A stretch of 64,000 bases of DNA from Rubripirellula reticaptiva (GTDB lineage Bacteria; Planctomycetota; Planctomycetia; Pirellulales; Pirellulaceae). Numbering within the stretch: the stretch's first letter is position 1; every line of letters begins with the position of its first letter. The notes beneath the pieces were generated by a model that was not told the DNA's origin, did not search any database, and worked only from the letters and a program-made list of their open reading frames with translations. Where the stretch lies: positions 1,240,001 through 1,304,000 of the forward strand of contig NZ_SJPX01000002.1 in NCBI RefSeq assembly GCF_007860175.1, read 5' to 3'. Position numbers and translations under genes: made by a program. This document shows, one piece after another, positions 17,306-25,854 of the stretch.

Positions 17306-18001
17306 TCAGGGCTGAAGTTCATAGGTCGGCTTCACATCAGGAGCCGACCACGAACTATACATAGAGTATTCCGGCATAGTGAAGTCGATGGGTAGGGTCG
17401 TGATAGTTCCAAACTGAAACTGCATGGTCTTCCCATCCGTGCTGCAGGTGTATTTTTGCTCGACACGATGCTGACGGCCACGGGAATCACGACAGCGAAT
17501 AAGCGCGGTGCCCTTAGTCATCCGCTCTGGTTTTTCGCTGTTATTCAAGGCATCCGGGATGGCGAAGAAGCCAGTTTGCTGCTCAGGAAGCAGGTGCATT
17601 GGCGAAGTCGGAAAAAGCGTTTCGTCATCCCCTTCGTAGCTGACCTCAACGTGCAGCGCTGGACCGGCTCCGTAGTTGGTGAGAGTTGGAATGAGTGTTT
17701 GGTCAATAACGGCGCCGTCTTTTCGGACCAAATCAAACCGGTGTCCTTTCACGTCCGTAGCCTCAACGGGAAATACAAACGTGACACGATCAAACGCAAC
17801 GAAAGGCTGCATCCTCATATCTCGCTCTGCATCGAATTGATGTTGCTGTTGCCGCATTTGATCGACCGCCAAGGCGCGTTGCTCTGTAGCGTGATTCGCT
17901 CCAAGCACCAGTGCGACGACGGCAACGAGAGAGGCGACTACCGCTGCAATCGCCGAAATTGCTGACCAATTCATCTGACGGCTCTTCTTTTTGTCTGTCA
18001 T
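17306..18001 (-). CDS. Hypothetical single-pass membrane protein
   Basis: 231 residues from the ATG at 18001, preceded by GGAGAAAA. The frame is open upstream, but the strong ribosome-binding site decides the start. A short positive N-terminus (TDKKKSRQ), one membrane helix at ~15-38, a short charged helical stretch and an extracytoplasmic beta-rich domain follow. No family recognised. Its stop is 7 bases from the stop of the convergent gene at 15908-17299, and it lies 68 bases after the ECF sigma gene on the same strand. Confidence 0.55.
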   Translation of the reverse strand: MTDKKKSRQMNWSAISAIAAVVASLVAVVALVLGANHATEQRALAVDQMRQQQHQFDAERDMRMQPFVAFDRVTFVFPVEATDVKGHRFDLVRKDGAVIDQTLIPTLTNYGAGPALHVEVSYEGDDETLFPTSPMHLLPEQQTGFFAIPDALNNSEKPERMTKGTALIRCRDSRGRQHRVEQKYTCSTDGKTMQFQFGTITTLPIDFTMPEYSMYSSWSAPDVKPTYELQP

Positions 18002-18068
18002 TTTTCTCCTTCGTGTGTTCCTACCAACAGTTTCTTGGCACGAGATCAAGTGCAACAGGGCGCGCAAA

Positions 18069-18629
18069 TCATTGAGGCGTGTCAATTAACCTCCGAAGTT
18101 CCCGCCGCGCCCGATTAAGCCTCGATCCGACGGTGCCTTCGGGAATTCCGAGCGTCGCTGCGATCTCTTGGTACGACAAACCGCTCTCTTCTTTGAGCGT
18201 GAAGATCGCCCTTAGTTCCGGATCGAGTTGATCGAGGGCGTGGCGAACGATTGCGACTCGTTCGTCTTGCTCGACGGGGTCGGTTGCCTGCATCGCAGGC
18301 TCAACGACCAACTCCTTCGTCCGGCGATGCTTCTCGCGTCGCAGATGCTGCAAGGCTTCGTTGGTCGCCAGGCGGTACAACCAAGTCTCGAACTTTGCGT
18401 CGCCACTGAACTGGCTGAGTTTGGAAAACGCTCGCACGTAAACCTGCTGAGTCAGATCGTCCGCATCTTGAATGCCGACCATCCGAACCATCAGCCGAAA
18501 TACCCGATCGCTGGTAGCCTCATAAATCTCCCGCAGCGCACGTCGATCGCCGGCCGCAGCAGCTTGCACCGTCGGGTCGTCAATCGAATCATGAGCAGGG
18601 TTTTCATGCGAAGGCTCCATTGCCACCAT
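18069..18629 (-). CDS. ECF-family RNA polymerase sigma factor
   Basis: 186 residues with sigma region 2 (ADDLTQQVYVRAFSKLSQF) at ~55-75 and region 4 with its helix-turn-helix (LSYQEIAATLGIPEGTVGSR) at ~145-170. It directs RNA polymerase to a specific set of promoters. No anti-sigma gene is adjacent; the only zinc-finger anti-sigma-like protein in the window is at 28192-29103. Starts at 18629 and 18620 are both possible. Confidence 0.92.
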   Translation of the reverse strand: MVAMEPSHENPAHDSIDDPTVQAAAAGDRRALREIYEATSDRVFRLMVRMVGIQDADDLTQQVYVRAFSKLSQFSGDAKFETWLYRLATNEALQHLRREKHRRTKELVVEPAMQATDPVEQDERVAIVRHALDQLDPELRAIFTLKEESGLSYQEIAATLGIPEGTVGSRLNRARRELRRLIDTPQ

Positions 18630-19082
18630 TCTAGCGATACCCGCAGGGGGTAAATAGCCGGGCGGAGAAGAGCTTCCTACGGCGTCCTTTTCCTCATCAG
18701 TCGATGCCCATTACGGCTTTCATCTGTTTGCGTCGACTCACGGAAACCTAGTGACCTTCGATCTCTAACAACTCTTTAGAGTCTCGATTATCTGCTTTCC
18801 AGTTCAAAAATCGGTGCAGTTCAACCACAACATGATGAAGCATGCCAGCCCATGCGATAGGGATGCAGCTGAATTCCAGCGAAGGTTTGATGGTTGATTT
18901 CAATTCAAGATGAAAGTCTGAAAGATGATCCCGCAGACCACCGGCAACATGATCGATAGTGTTTTCGCTCCTGTGTCCAAGCACTAACCCGTCAGACCAT
19001 CGAGACGAAAAGGCAAGAAATCACAAGAAAGTCGATTTAGGTGATGAGGCGTGTGTTCGTCTCGCATTTCAATCGAAGGTTT
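18630..19082. other. Intergenic stretch without a convincing gene
   Basis: About 450 bases upstream of the sigma gene and downstream of the HEPN-motif gene. A 78-codon minus-strand frame (18748-18984) starts with GTG and shows no domain or ribosome-binding site, so I do not call it. No strong palindrome seen. Confidence 0.4.
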
Positions 19083-21101
19083 TTACGCAAGCGAGATTCG
19101 TTGAATAAGTACGTTCATGTCGATTGGACCTGACCCAAGTTCGTCGAGTAGTTCGTCGAACGTATCGCGATAGTCAATCAGAACTTCGTCGACCGAGCCG
19201 TCGATTCGCTCAGCGGTGAGTTGAACGCTTAGGTCGCGGAGCAGATCGTATAGTCGGTTTTTTGCTCGATCACTGACGACCGTTAGAAGCGGGTGATCAA
19301 TTCTTGCTCGGTGAACCAGCTTGTTGCGTATCATCAGAAACTGTGACAGCTCACGGCGAATTTCTTTGTCGTCGTCTTGCACGGTGTGTGCAAGGACCTG
19401 GTGGTTGGCCATTCGCTTACCTTCGATCTTTGTACGATGGCGAAGCAAAACTGACTGACTCGCTATGTCTAGGACTGCCTGTCCAAGTTCATTGGGTGAA
19501 GACTGAGCAGAATCGTAAAGCAACGTTGCGATACCAGAAAGGTTCGGACGGTTGCGGTACGCGACCGCGATCTCGATGAGAGCATCTTTTTTCTCGTGAC
19601 CTTGGAAACCAGGAGATGCTGCAAACGAACTCCACCAATAAAGCAATCGCCTACGAACATTTCCAATCGCGATTACCTTGGGAAAATAGCTGACAATCCC
19701 TTCAACTGCGGTTCGTTCAACAGTGCCCGCCAAATACTCAAATGCGAACCAAGATGCCAGCAACGAAACCTCAGGTGTTTTTTCGCGTCTCGCCACTGCT
19801 GACCATCGCAACGCTTCGGCCAAACCGCTCAGCTTTCCAGCGGAATTTGGATCGATACGTGCCGCGTAGTCCGCCTGAGGCGGTTGCTGGGCCGAGTCGT
19901 CAGGGTAAGTGCGGGCGAAGAGCTTCCCATTCCTGTCCTCCCACGTCACCAACATCTTTGGATGAAGGTCGTACCGCTGCATCGGAGACTGGAAATCGAG
20001 AAAATCAATAATCTCTTGAAGCCGTCTTTTTGCATCGTCTGCTGCCGCTCCCGCGTCAGGGCTGTCCTGCCAGTGCATACTCAAAATTAGCTGATCGCAA
20101 TCCAGCTGCGATAAGAACTCATCGACATCGACGGAACCTGCTGACAGAGTCCCCTCATCGACGTCATCGGCGTCAGCAATTTCGCCTTCTTCGCTCTCGA
20201 TTTCTGTTGGCGCAGATCGCCCCTCGTCTAGCTTGGACTTTAGATCCTCCACGCTCTGTTTTGTATGTTGATCGATGCGAAGTTCGCTCGAACGAATTTC
20301 AGCGTCCGTAGCTCCGTCAACAACGAAATAGATTTTGTAGCGATGACGTTTCAGACTGCTTAGTCTGCGGAACATGTGCAGCATACCGTCTCGAAGATCG
20401 CTCTTCATCGGAAGATAGCGGTCGAGCAGAGACGTCAGGTAGTCTGCGTTGTATCCACGGTAAACGCAATCGAGTAACAGTTGTTCAACGAGAGTATCAA
20501 GACGGTTGTAGCTGGGCTCGTCTTTTGCTACTTCTCGACACAACTCCATCGCAGCGAGACCACCGTACCCTGTCCATGTCATGTCGTCCTCGGTAGCACG
20601 GCGACGAAAACACCGATGATGCAATCGTCTCGCGGCAGCAGCTGCTCGCCGACACTCCTTATGACGCTTCTTCAACTCCGCGTACTTATCTTGTGGACTC
20701 GCGGGTAGCGAGTCATATAGATTTTTGAAGGTCTCAACCGTTGCGTTTACTTCTGCTGGAAACGCGTGTGCAAGCAATAGGTTTGACGAAAGTATTTGCC
20801 CAAGCTCATCATAGAGCGCATCTAGCTGGTGACAGCTACGAAGGCGTCCACCCTGAAGGTCGTCCAAAACCTCTGCGATGTCTTCGAGCACACTTACGCA
20901 AAAACTGCTTGGCAGTGAGTAGCTTGTGATGCAGTGCCAGTCTTTAAGTAGTTCCCACCACCTCTCAGACAGATATTTGACCCCATCGGGAACCTGCCAA
21001 GCGGCCGAGTCCCACCAATACTGTTGTGGAAAGAACAAGAATCTGCCTCTGTAAACGTCGAAAGGGCCGCCGAAGCGACCCTTTCCTTTGCAGATTCGCA
21101 A
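19083..21101 (-). CDS. Large protein with C-terminal HEPN (Rx4H) motif
   Basis: 672 residues, no signal peptide. The C-terminal helical domain contains IRNKLVH (Arg592-x4-His597), the catalytic signature of HEPN ribonucleases, in a context like Apea-type HEPN proteins (LSQFLMIRNKLVHRA). The rest is mostly helical with an acidic linker around residues 290-325. HEPN proteins are often toxins or antiviral RNases, so a defence role is possible but inferred. The only start is a TTG at 21101, because a stop lies just upstream in frame. It stands alone between the sigma factor and metal system 2. Confidence 0.65.
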   Translation of the reverse strand: MRICKGKGRFGGPFDVYRGRFLFFPQQYWWDSAAWQVPDGVKYLSERWWELLKDWHCITSYSLPSSFCVSVLEDIAEVLDDLQGGRLRSCHQLDALYDELGQILSSNLLLAHAFPAEVNATVETFKNLYDSLPASPQDKYAELKKRHKECRRAAAAARRLHHRCFRRRATEDDMTWTGYGGLAAMELCREVAKDEPSYNRLDTLVEQLLLDCVYRGYNADYLTSLLDRYLPMKSDLRDGMLHMFRRLSSLKRHRYKIYFVVDGATDAEIRSSELRIDQHTKQSVEDLKSKLDEGRSAPTEIESEEGEIADADDVDEGTLSAGSVDVDEFLSQLDCDQLILSMHWQDSPDAGAAADDAKRRLQEIIDFLDFQSPMQRYDLHPKMLVTWEDRNGKLFARTYPDDSAQQPPQADYAARIDPNSAGKLSGLAEALRWSAVARREKTPEVSLLASWFAFEYLAGTVERTAVEGIVSYFPKVIAIGNVRRRLLYWWSSFAASPGFQGHEKKDALIEIAVAYRNRPNLSGIATLLYDSAQSSPNELGQAVLDIASQSVLLRHRTKIEGKRMANHQVLAHTVQDDDKEIRRELSQFLMIRNKLVHRARIDHPLLTVVSDRAKNRLYDLLRDLSVQLTAERIDGSVDEVLIDYRDTFDELLDELGSGPIDMNVLIQRISLA

Positions 21102-21225
21102 TCCCCGACCGCAGCCGAGGAATGCCTTTATCTGACTGAATTATGATTCAGGGAATGGGCCGCGTCAACACTGATCAACCCATCATATTGGTAACGACAC
21201 TCGAGTTGCAGGGGATGTTCGGGTC

Positions 21226-21852
21226 CTAACGAAGCAAGCCCATTGATGGACATTCGGAACTGCCAGCGTGTGTGGTGTCTCTACGCCAAAACCAGTCGAA
21301 AACGTGATCGTAGCCGTCTACTCCTGGCACTTCGTGTCTCTCGGGGGCGTCGATGAATCCGGTGTGCTCAAAAAGGGAAGTGATGTCTTTGTTGTGGGAA
21401 GGATCGCGTGTTCGGTCGGCGTCCCACCCGAGCATCAGGTGGCCGCCGGGTTGTAAAGCTCGATGGCATGCCGTGATCATGGCGCGGACACCTTCTGGCG
21501 TATCGACGCCGAAGCCCAAGAGCCCGTTGATGTGAATCATGTCGAAGCGGACGCCACGAAAGACCTTGTCCACCTCGCACATATCGCCAGTGCGGTGAAG
21601 TTGACCGTTGCCAAAACGTGCCGCCGACGGATCGAAGTCGATCGTCCAAACCGCCGTCATCTCCCGGTCAAAGAGTTCGGGATACCGCTTTGTGTAGCGG
21701 CGTGTTCCAGCAAGCAGCACATTGGCGGGTTTCATCCTCGCCATCGCTGGAAGCATCACTTGTCGAAGATAAACGCGATCCGGCAACGATTGGACTTGCC
21801 AATTGAACTTGATCGCCGAAACGATCGACTTGGTTCTGGCGACTACGGGCAT
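21226..21852 (-). CDS. Class I SAM-dependent methyltransferase-like protein
   Basis: 208 residues. A Rossmann-type methyltransferase layout: NVLLAGTRRYTKRY in place of the usual glycine-rich loop, an acidic strand end (TIDFDPSAARFG), DMIHINGLLGFG at motif II and ALQPGGHLMLGWD at the post-motif. The first loop is degenerate, so SAM binding is not certain. It starts 9 bases after the cusA 2 stop and is probably the last gene of that operon. Substrate unknown. Confidence 0.62.
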   Translation of the reverse strand: MPVVARTKSIVSAIKFNWQVQSLPDRVYLRQVMLPAMARMKPANVLLAGTRRYTKRYPELFDREMTAVWTIDFDPSAARFGNGQLHRTGDMCEVDKVFRGVRFDMIHINGLLGFGVDTPEGVRAMITACHRALQPGGHLMLGWDADRTRDPSHNKDITSLFEHTGFIDAPERHEVPGVDGYDHVFDWFWRRDTTHAGSSECPSMGLLR

Positions 21853-21861
21853 GGTGTTGAT

Positions 21862-24800
21862 CTATGCGTCCTTTGTAAAGCGTTCGTCTTTGATGCCGAG
21901 TCGCAACTTCCACTCCATCGCACTGCAATAGAGAACTGGTACGACGAGCATCGTCATGATTTCGATCGTCATGCCGCCGAAACTGGGGATCGCCATTGGC
22001 ACCATGATGTCGCTGCCCCGGCCGGTGGAGGTGAGGACGGGGATAAGGGCGAGCAGCGTGGTCGCCGTGGTCATCAGACAGGGGCGAACTCGTCGCATGC
22101 CGGCGGTCACGGTGGCTTCGCGTGCATGTTTGGCGTTTTCGATGCGGTCCTTGCGAAAACTCTCGTCGAGGTACGACGCGATCACGACGCCGTCGTCGCT
22201 GGCGATGCCGAACAGGGCCAGGAAGCCAACCCAGACGGCGACACTGAGGTTGATCGTTTTGACTTGGAACAGTTCACGCATATTCGTGCCAAGCAAACTG
22301 AAGTCGAGGAACCAATCGGTGCCGTACAACCACAGCATGATGAAACCGCCTGCCCACGCGATCAGGATGCCGCTGAAAACCAGCGATGTCGTGATGGCTG
22401 ATTTGAACTGCATGTAGAGGATCAAGAAGATGATCCCGAGTGCCAGCGGTAACACAATTGCCAACGTCTTCTGCGATCGAATTTGGTTTTCGTAGTTGCC
22501 TGCGAACGTGTATGTCACTCCGGCTGGTAGCGTGAACTCGCCCGAGTCGATCTTCGATTGCAAGAACGCCTGAGCATCCTCAACGACGTCAACTTCCGCT
22601 TCTCCTGGCTTCTTGTCGAACAAAACGTAACCCAGTAAGAACGTGTCTTCGCTCTTGATGACCTGCGGGCCGCGGGTGTAGCGAATGTCGGCGAGCTGCC
22701 CGAGCGGAATCTGTGGCCCCATCGGCGTCGGGACCAGAATTCGGTCGAGTGACTCGAGATCGTCACGTAGTTCGCGAGCGTAACGCACGCGGACGGGGAA
22801 CCGTTCGCGGCCTTCTACAGTCGTCGTGATTTGCCGGCCACCGATCGCGACTTCGATTACGTCCTGCACGCTGCGGATGTGCAACCCGTACCGCTTGATC
22901 GCATCTCGGTCGATGTCGATTTCCAAATACGGCTTGCCGACAATGCGGTCAGCAATCACGGCGGATGATTGAACGGTGGGAATCTGCTTCAGCAGCGATT
23001 CCAGTTCCAAGGCAACCCGCTCGATCGTTTCTAGGTCTGGACCTTTGACCTTCATTCCCATCGGTGCCCGCATGCCGCTTTGCAGCATTACGATCCGAGC
23101 TGCGATCGGTTGCAGCTTGGGTGCCGAGGTCGTGCCGGGAATCTGTGCCGCCGTCGTGATCGCTTGCCAAATGTCATCCGGCTTGCGAATCTCATCACGC
23201 CATTGTCGAAACGGTCGGCCGCCGGGATCAGGGATCAATTCGCCTGTTTCTTCGCGGACAAATTCTTCGGATGCGTTGTCGTAGCGAAAGTTCAGCCGAT
23301 GACCGTTCTGATCGGTTTTGTATTCCGATTTGTAAGTGATGTAGGTTTCGAGCATCGACACGGGAGCCGGGTCGAGCGGCGTGTCGGCGCGACCGATCTT
23401 GCCGACGACTGATTCGACTTCGGGAATCGACACCAGCAATTGATTCTGTAATTGCAACACGTCGAGAGCTTCACCGATCGAAGCGTGCGGCATCGTTGTC
23501 GGCATGTAGAGGAAAGAGCCTTCATCAAGCGGCGGCATGAACTCTTTGCCAAGCCCTGGCAGTACGTTCGTTGCGGCTTTCCAGGGACCGGATTGCCGAA
23601 CGGTGGTTTCCGAAACGCCAACCATCGAGAGCGCCTTGGGGATGAACCCGAACACCTTGTCGAAGCCCAGCCAAGCCGAGCCGCCGAACAAAAGGATCGC
23701 GATCGGCAGCGTCATGAACGCAAGTTTGTGATTGAGGCACCAGCGCAGGATCGGTTCGTACAGGAATCGTTGAAAGACGGTAAAGAACCCCAGGATGCCG
23801 CCAATCAATCCGCCGACGAACAGCAAATTCAGTAGCAAACCTTTCTGTGGCCCCAGCGGCAACCATTCCTGAGTCAGCAACACGCCGACGACCAGCGCCG
23901 CAAGTGCGCTGGTCGCATACGGGCCGTAACGCTGGTAACTCTCGGGAATCCGATCTTCATACAGTTTGTAGGTCGACAGCACGATCAAGATTGCACCGAC
24001 CCACCATGTCAGCAGCATCGACGCAGCAATGCCGAGGATCAGCAACGCGAACCAAGCTCCACGACGCAGGCTCTTTGATTCAATTCGTCCGCCCATCAGG
24101 ACGTGGGCAACCGGCGGAATGATGGTCAACGCAACGATGACGGACGCTGCGAGTGCGAACGTCTTGGTGAAGGCGAGCGGCCGAAACAGCTTTCCTTCTG
24201 CACCGATCATCGTGAACACGGGCAGGAAACTGACTACGGTGGTTGTCACGGCGGTTAGCACCGCACCGGCCACTTCTTGAGTGGCCTTAAAGATCAACGT
24301 CATCTTGTCGTCTTCGGGATCGGCCTCATCGAGATATTTAAGAATGTTCTCCGTGACAATAATCCCCATGTCGACCATCGTCCCAATCGCAATCGCGATT
24401 CCCGACAACGCCACGATGTTGGCGTCGACACCGAATGTCTTCATGGCGATGAAGCACATCAACACGGCCAGCGGCAACAACGCACTGATCAGGAACGAGC
24501 TGCGCAAGTGAATGACCATCACCAGAATCACGATGATGGTGACAAGGATTTCTTCAAACAACGCAGTTTTCAACGTGCCCAGCGTTTCGTAGATCAACCC
24601 GGTTCTATCGTAGAAAGGCACGACCGCGACTTGGCTGGTCGTGATCCATGTCGGCCACTCCTCTTGTGACATTCCACGAAGGTGCTTCACCCAAGCGTCG
24701 CTGGTGGTCGTCGCACCGGTGATCGACTCCAAATCATGACGCTCGGCGTACAGGTCAACTTCATCAGCCGACGCCTTCGTGTAGTCGACCAACACCTTCG

Positions 24801-25839
24801 TGGGTAAACCTGGCGAGACTTCTTTGATTCGTTGCTTGATGTTCTTGATCGCAGCCAAAGGGTTGTATCCGTAGCGTACGACCGCGACACCGCCCACGGC
24901 TTCCGCACCGGCTTTGTCGAGCGCACCTCGCCGCAACGCCGGACCTAGCGACACGTTGCCCACGTCGGCCACCGTGATCGGCACGTTGTCGGTCACCTTT
25001 ACGACAGTCTTTTCGATGTCCTCGATGCTCTCGATGAAGCCCAGACCGCGGATGACGTATTCGGCCTTGTTCAGTTCAATCGTTCTCGCACCAACGTCGA
25101 CGTTCGTCATGCGAATCGACTCGAACACACTGGCCAACGTCACACCGGCGGCCCGCATCGCATCAGGGTCCACGTCGATTTGGTATTCCTGAACGAAGCC
25201 TCCGATCGAAGCGACCTCACTGATCCCTTCCGCCGAAGTCAGCGAATAGCGGACGTTGTAATCCTGGATCGTTCGCAGCTCTCGCAAATCCCAACCACCG
25301 GTCGGTTTTCCATCAGGATCGCGGCCTTCGAGTGTGTAGAGATAAATCTGTCCGAGCGCCGTCGCATCTGGCCCCAGCGTCGGTTGCACACTATCTGGCA
25401 ACGTGCCAGCCGGCAGACTGTTCAGCTTTTCCAGCACCCGCGTTCGCGACCAATAGAAGTCCGCGTCTTCGCCAAAGATGATGTAGATCGACGAGAAGCC
25501 GAACATCGAATAGCTGCGGATCGTCTTGACCTCGGGGATTCCCAGCAGTGCGACCGTCAGCGGATAACCGATCTGGTCTTCGACGTCTTGTGGGCTGCGT
25601 CCCATCCACTGCGTGAACACGATCTGTTGGTTTTCGCCGATGTCGGGAATGGCATCGACGGGAACGGGATCGCGAGGCAACGCTCCGGTGTCCCAATCGA
25701 ATGGAGCGACCATCACGCCCCAACCCATCGTCGCAATGACCAACAACATGACGACCAGCTTGTTGGTCAAGCAGAACCAAATCAGTCGGCCGAGGATTGA
25801 GCGTTTCGCGTTTTTAATGGTCTCATCGTTGTTTGTCAT
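21862..25839 (-). CDS. cusA: CusA-type heavy-metal RND efflux pump (system 2)
   Basis: 1325 residues, some 280 more than E. coli CusA. HME-RND features are clear: GRSPQDVEDQIGYPL near the N-terminus, GTMVDMGIIVTEN in the proton-relay helix, and Met sites in APVSMLET and RIVMLQSGMR. Two insertions explain the length: a ~60-residue extracytoplasmic piece near 330-395 and an extra membrane section of several helices near 600-740. It pairs with the cusB gene 15 bases upstream. The Cu/Ag assignment rests on similarity to CusA motifs; other soft metals are possible. Confidence 0.94.
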   Translation of the reverse strand: MTNNDETIKNAKRSILGRLIWFCLTNKLVVMLLVIATMGWGVMVAPFDWDTGALPRDPVPVDAIPDIGENQQIVFTQWMGRSPQDVEDQIGYPLTVALLGIPEVKTIRSYSMFGFSSIYIIFGEDADFYWSRTRVLEKLNSLPAGTLPDSVQPTLGPDATALGQIYLYTLEGRDPDGKPTGGWDLRELRTIQDYNVRYSLTSAEGISEVASIGGFVQEYQIDVDPDAMRAAGVTLASVFESIRMTNVDVGARTIELNKAEYVIRGLGFIESIEDIEKTVVKVTDNVPITVADVGNVSLGPALRRGALDKAGAEAVGGVAVVRYGYNPLAAIKNIKQRIKEVSPGLPTKVLVDYTKASADEVDLYAERHDLESITGATTTSDAWVKHLRGMSQEEWPTWITTSQVAVVPFYDRTGLIYETLGTLKTALFEEILVTIIVILVMVIHLRSSFLISALLPLAVLMCFIAMKTFGVDANIVALSGIAIAIGTMVDMGIIVTENILKYLDEADPEDDKMTLIFKATQEVAGAVLTAVTTTVVSFLPVFTMIGAEGKLFRPLAFTKTFALAASVIVALTIIPPVAHVLMGGRIESKSLRRGAWFALLILGIAASMLLTWWVGAILIVLSTYKLYEDRIPESYQRYGPYATSALAALVVGVLLTQEWLPLGPQKGLLLNLLFVGGLIGGILGFFTVFQRFLYEPILRWCLNHKLAFMTLPIAILLFGGSAWLGFDKVFGFIPKALSMVGVSETTVRQSGPWKAATNVLPGLGKEFMPPLDEGSFLYMPTTMPHASIGEALDVLQLQNQLLVSIPEVESVVGKIGRADTPLDPAPVSMLETYITYKSEYKTDQNGHRLNFRYDNASEEFVREETGELIPDPGGRPFRQWRDEIRKPDDIWQAITTAAQIPGTTSAPKLQPIAARIVMLQSGMRAPMGMKVKGPDLETIERVALELESLLKQIPTVQSSAVIADRIVGKPYLEIDIDRDAIKRYGLHIRSVQDVIEVAIGGRQITTTVEGRERFPVRVRYARELRDDLESLDRILVPTPMGPQIPLGQLADIRYTRGPQVIKSEDTFLLGYVLFDKKPGEAEVDVVEDAQAFLQSKIDSGEFTLPAGVTYTFAGNYENQIRSQKTLAIVLPLALGIIFLILYMQFKSAITTSLVFSGILIAWAGGFIMLWLYGTDWFLDFSLLGTNMRELFQVKTINLSVAVWVGFLALFGIASDDGVVIASYLDESFRKDRIENAKHAREATVTAGMRRVRPCLMTTATTLLALIPVLTSTGRGSDIMVPMAIPSFGGMTIEIMTMLVVPVLYCSAMEWKLRLGIKDERFTKDA

Positions 25840-25854
25840 GTTGGATTACTTGGC

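Noticed and set aside
18748-18984. 78-codon minus-strand frame between the sigma factor and HEPN genes
   Set aside because: GTG start without ribosome-binding site, no family resemblance; not enough to call a gene.
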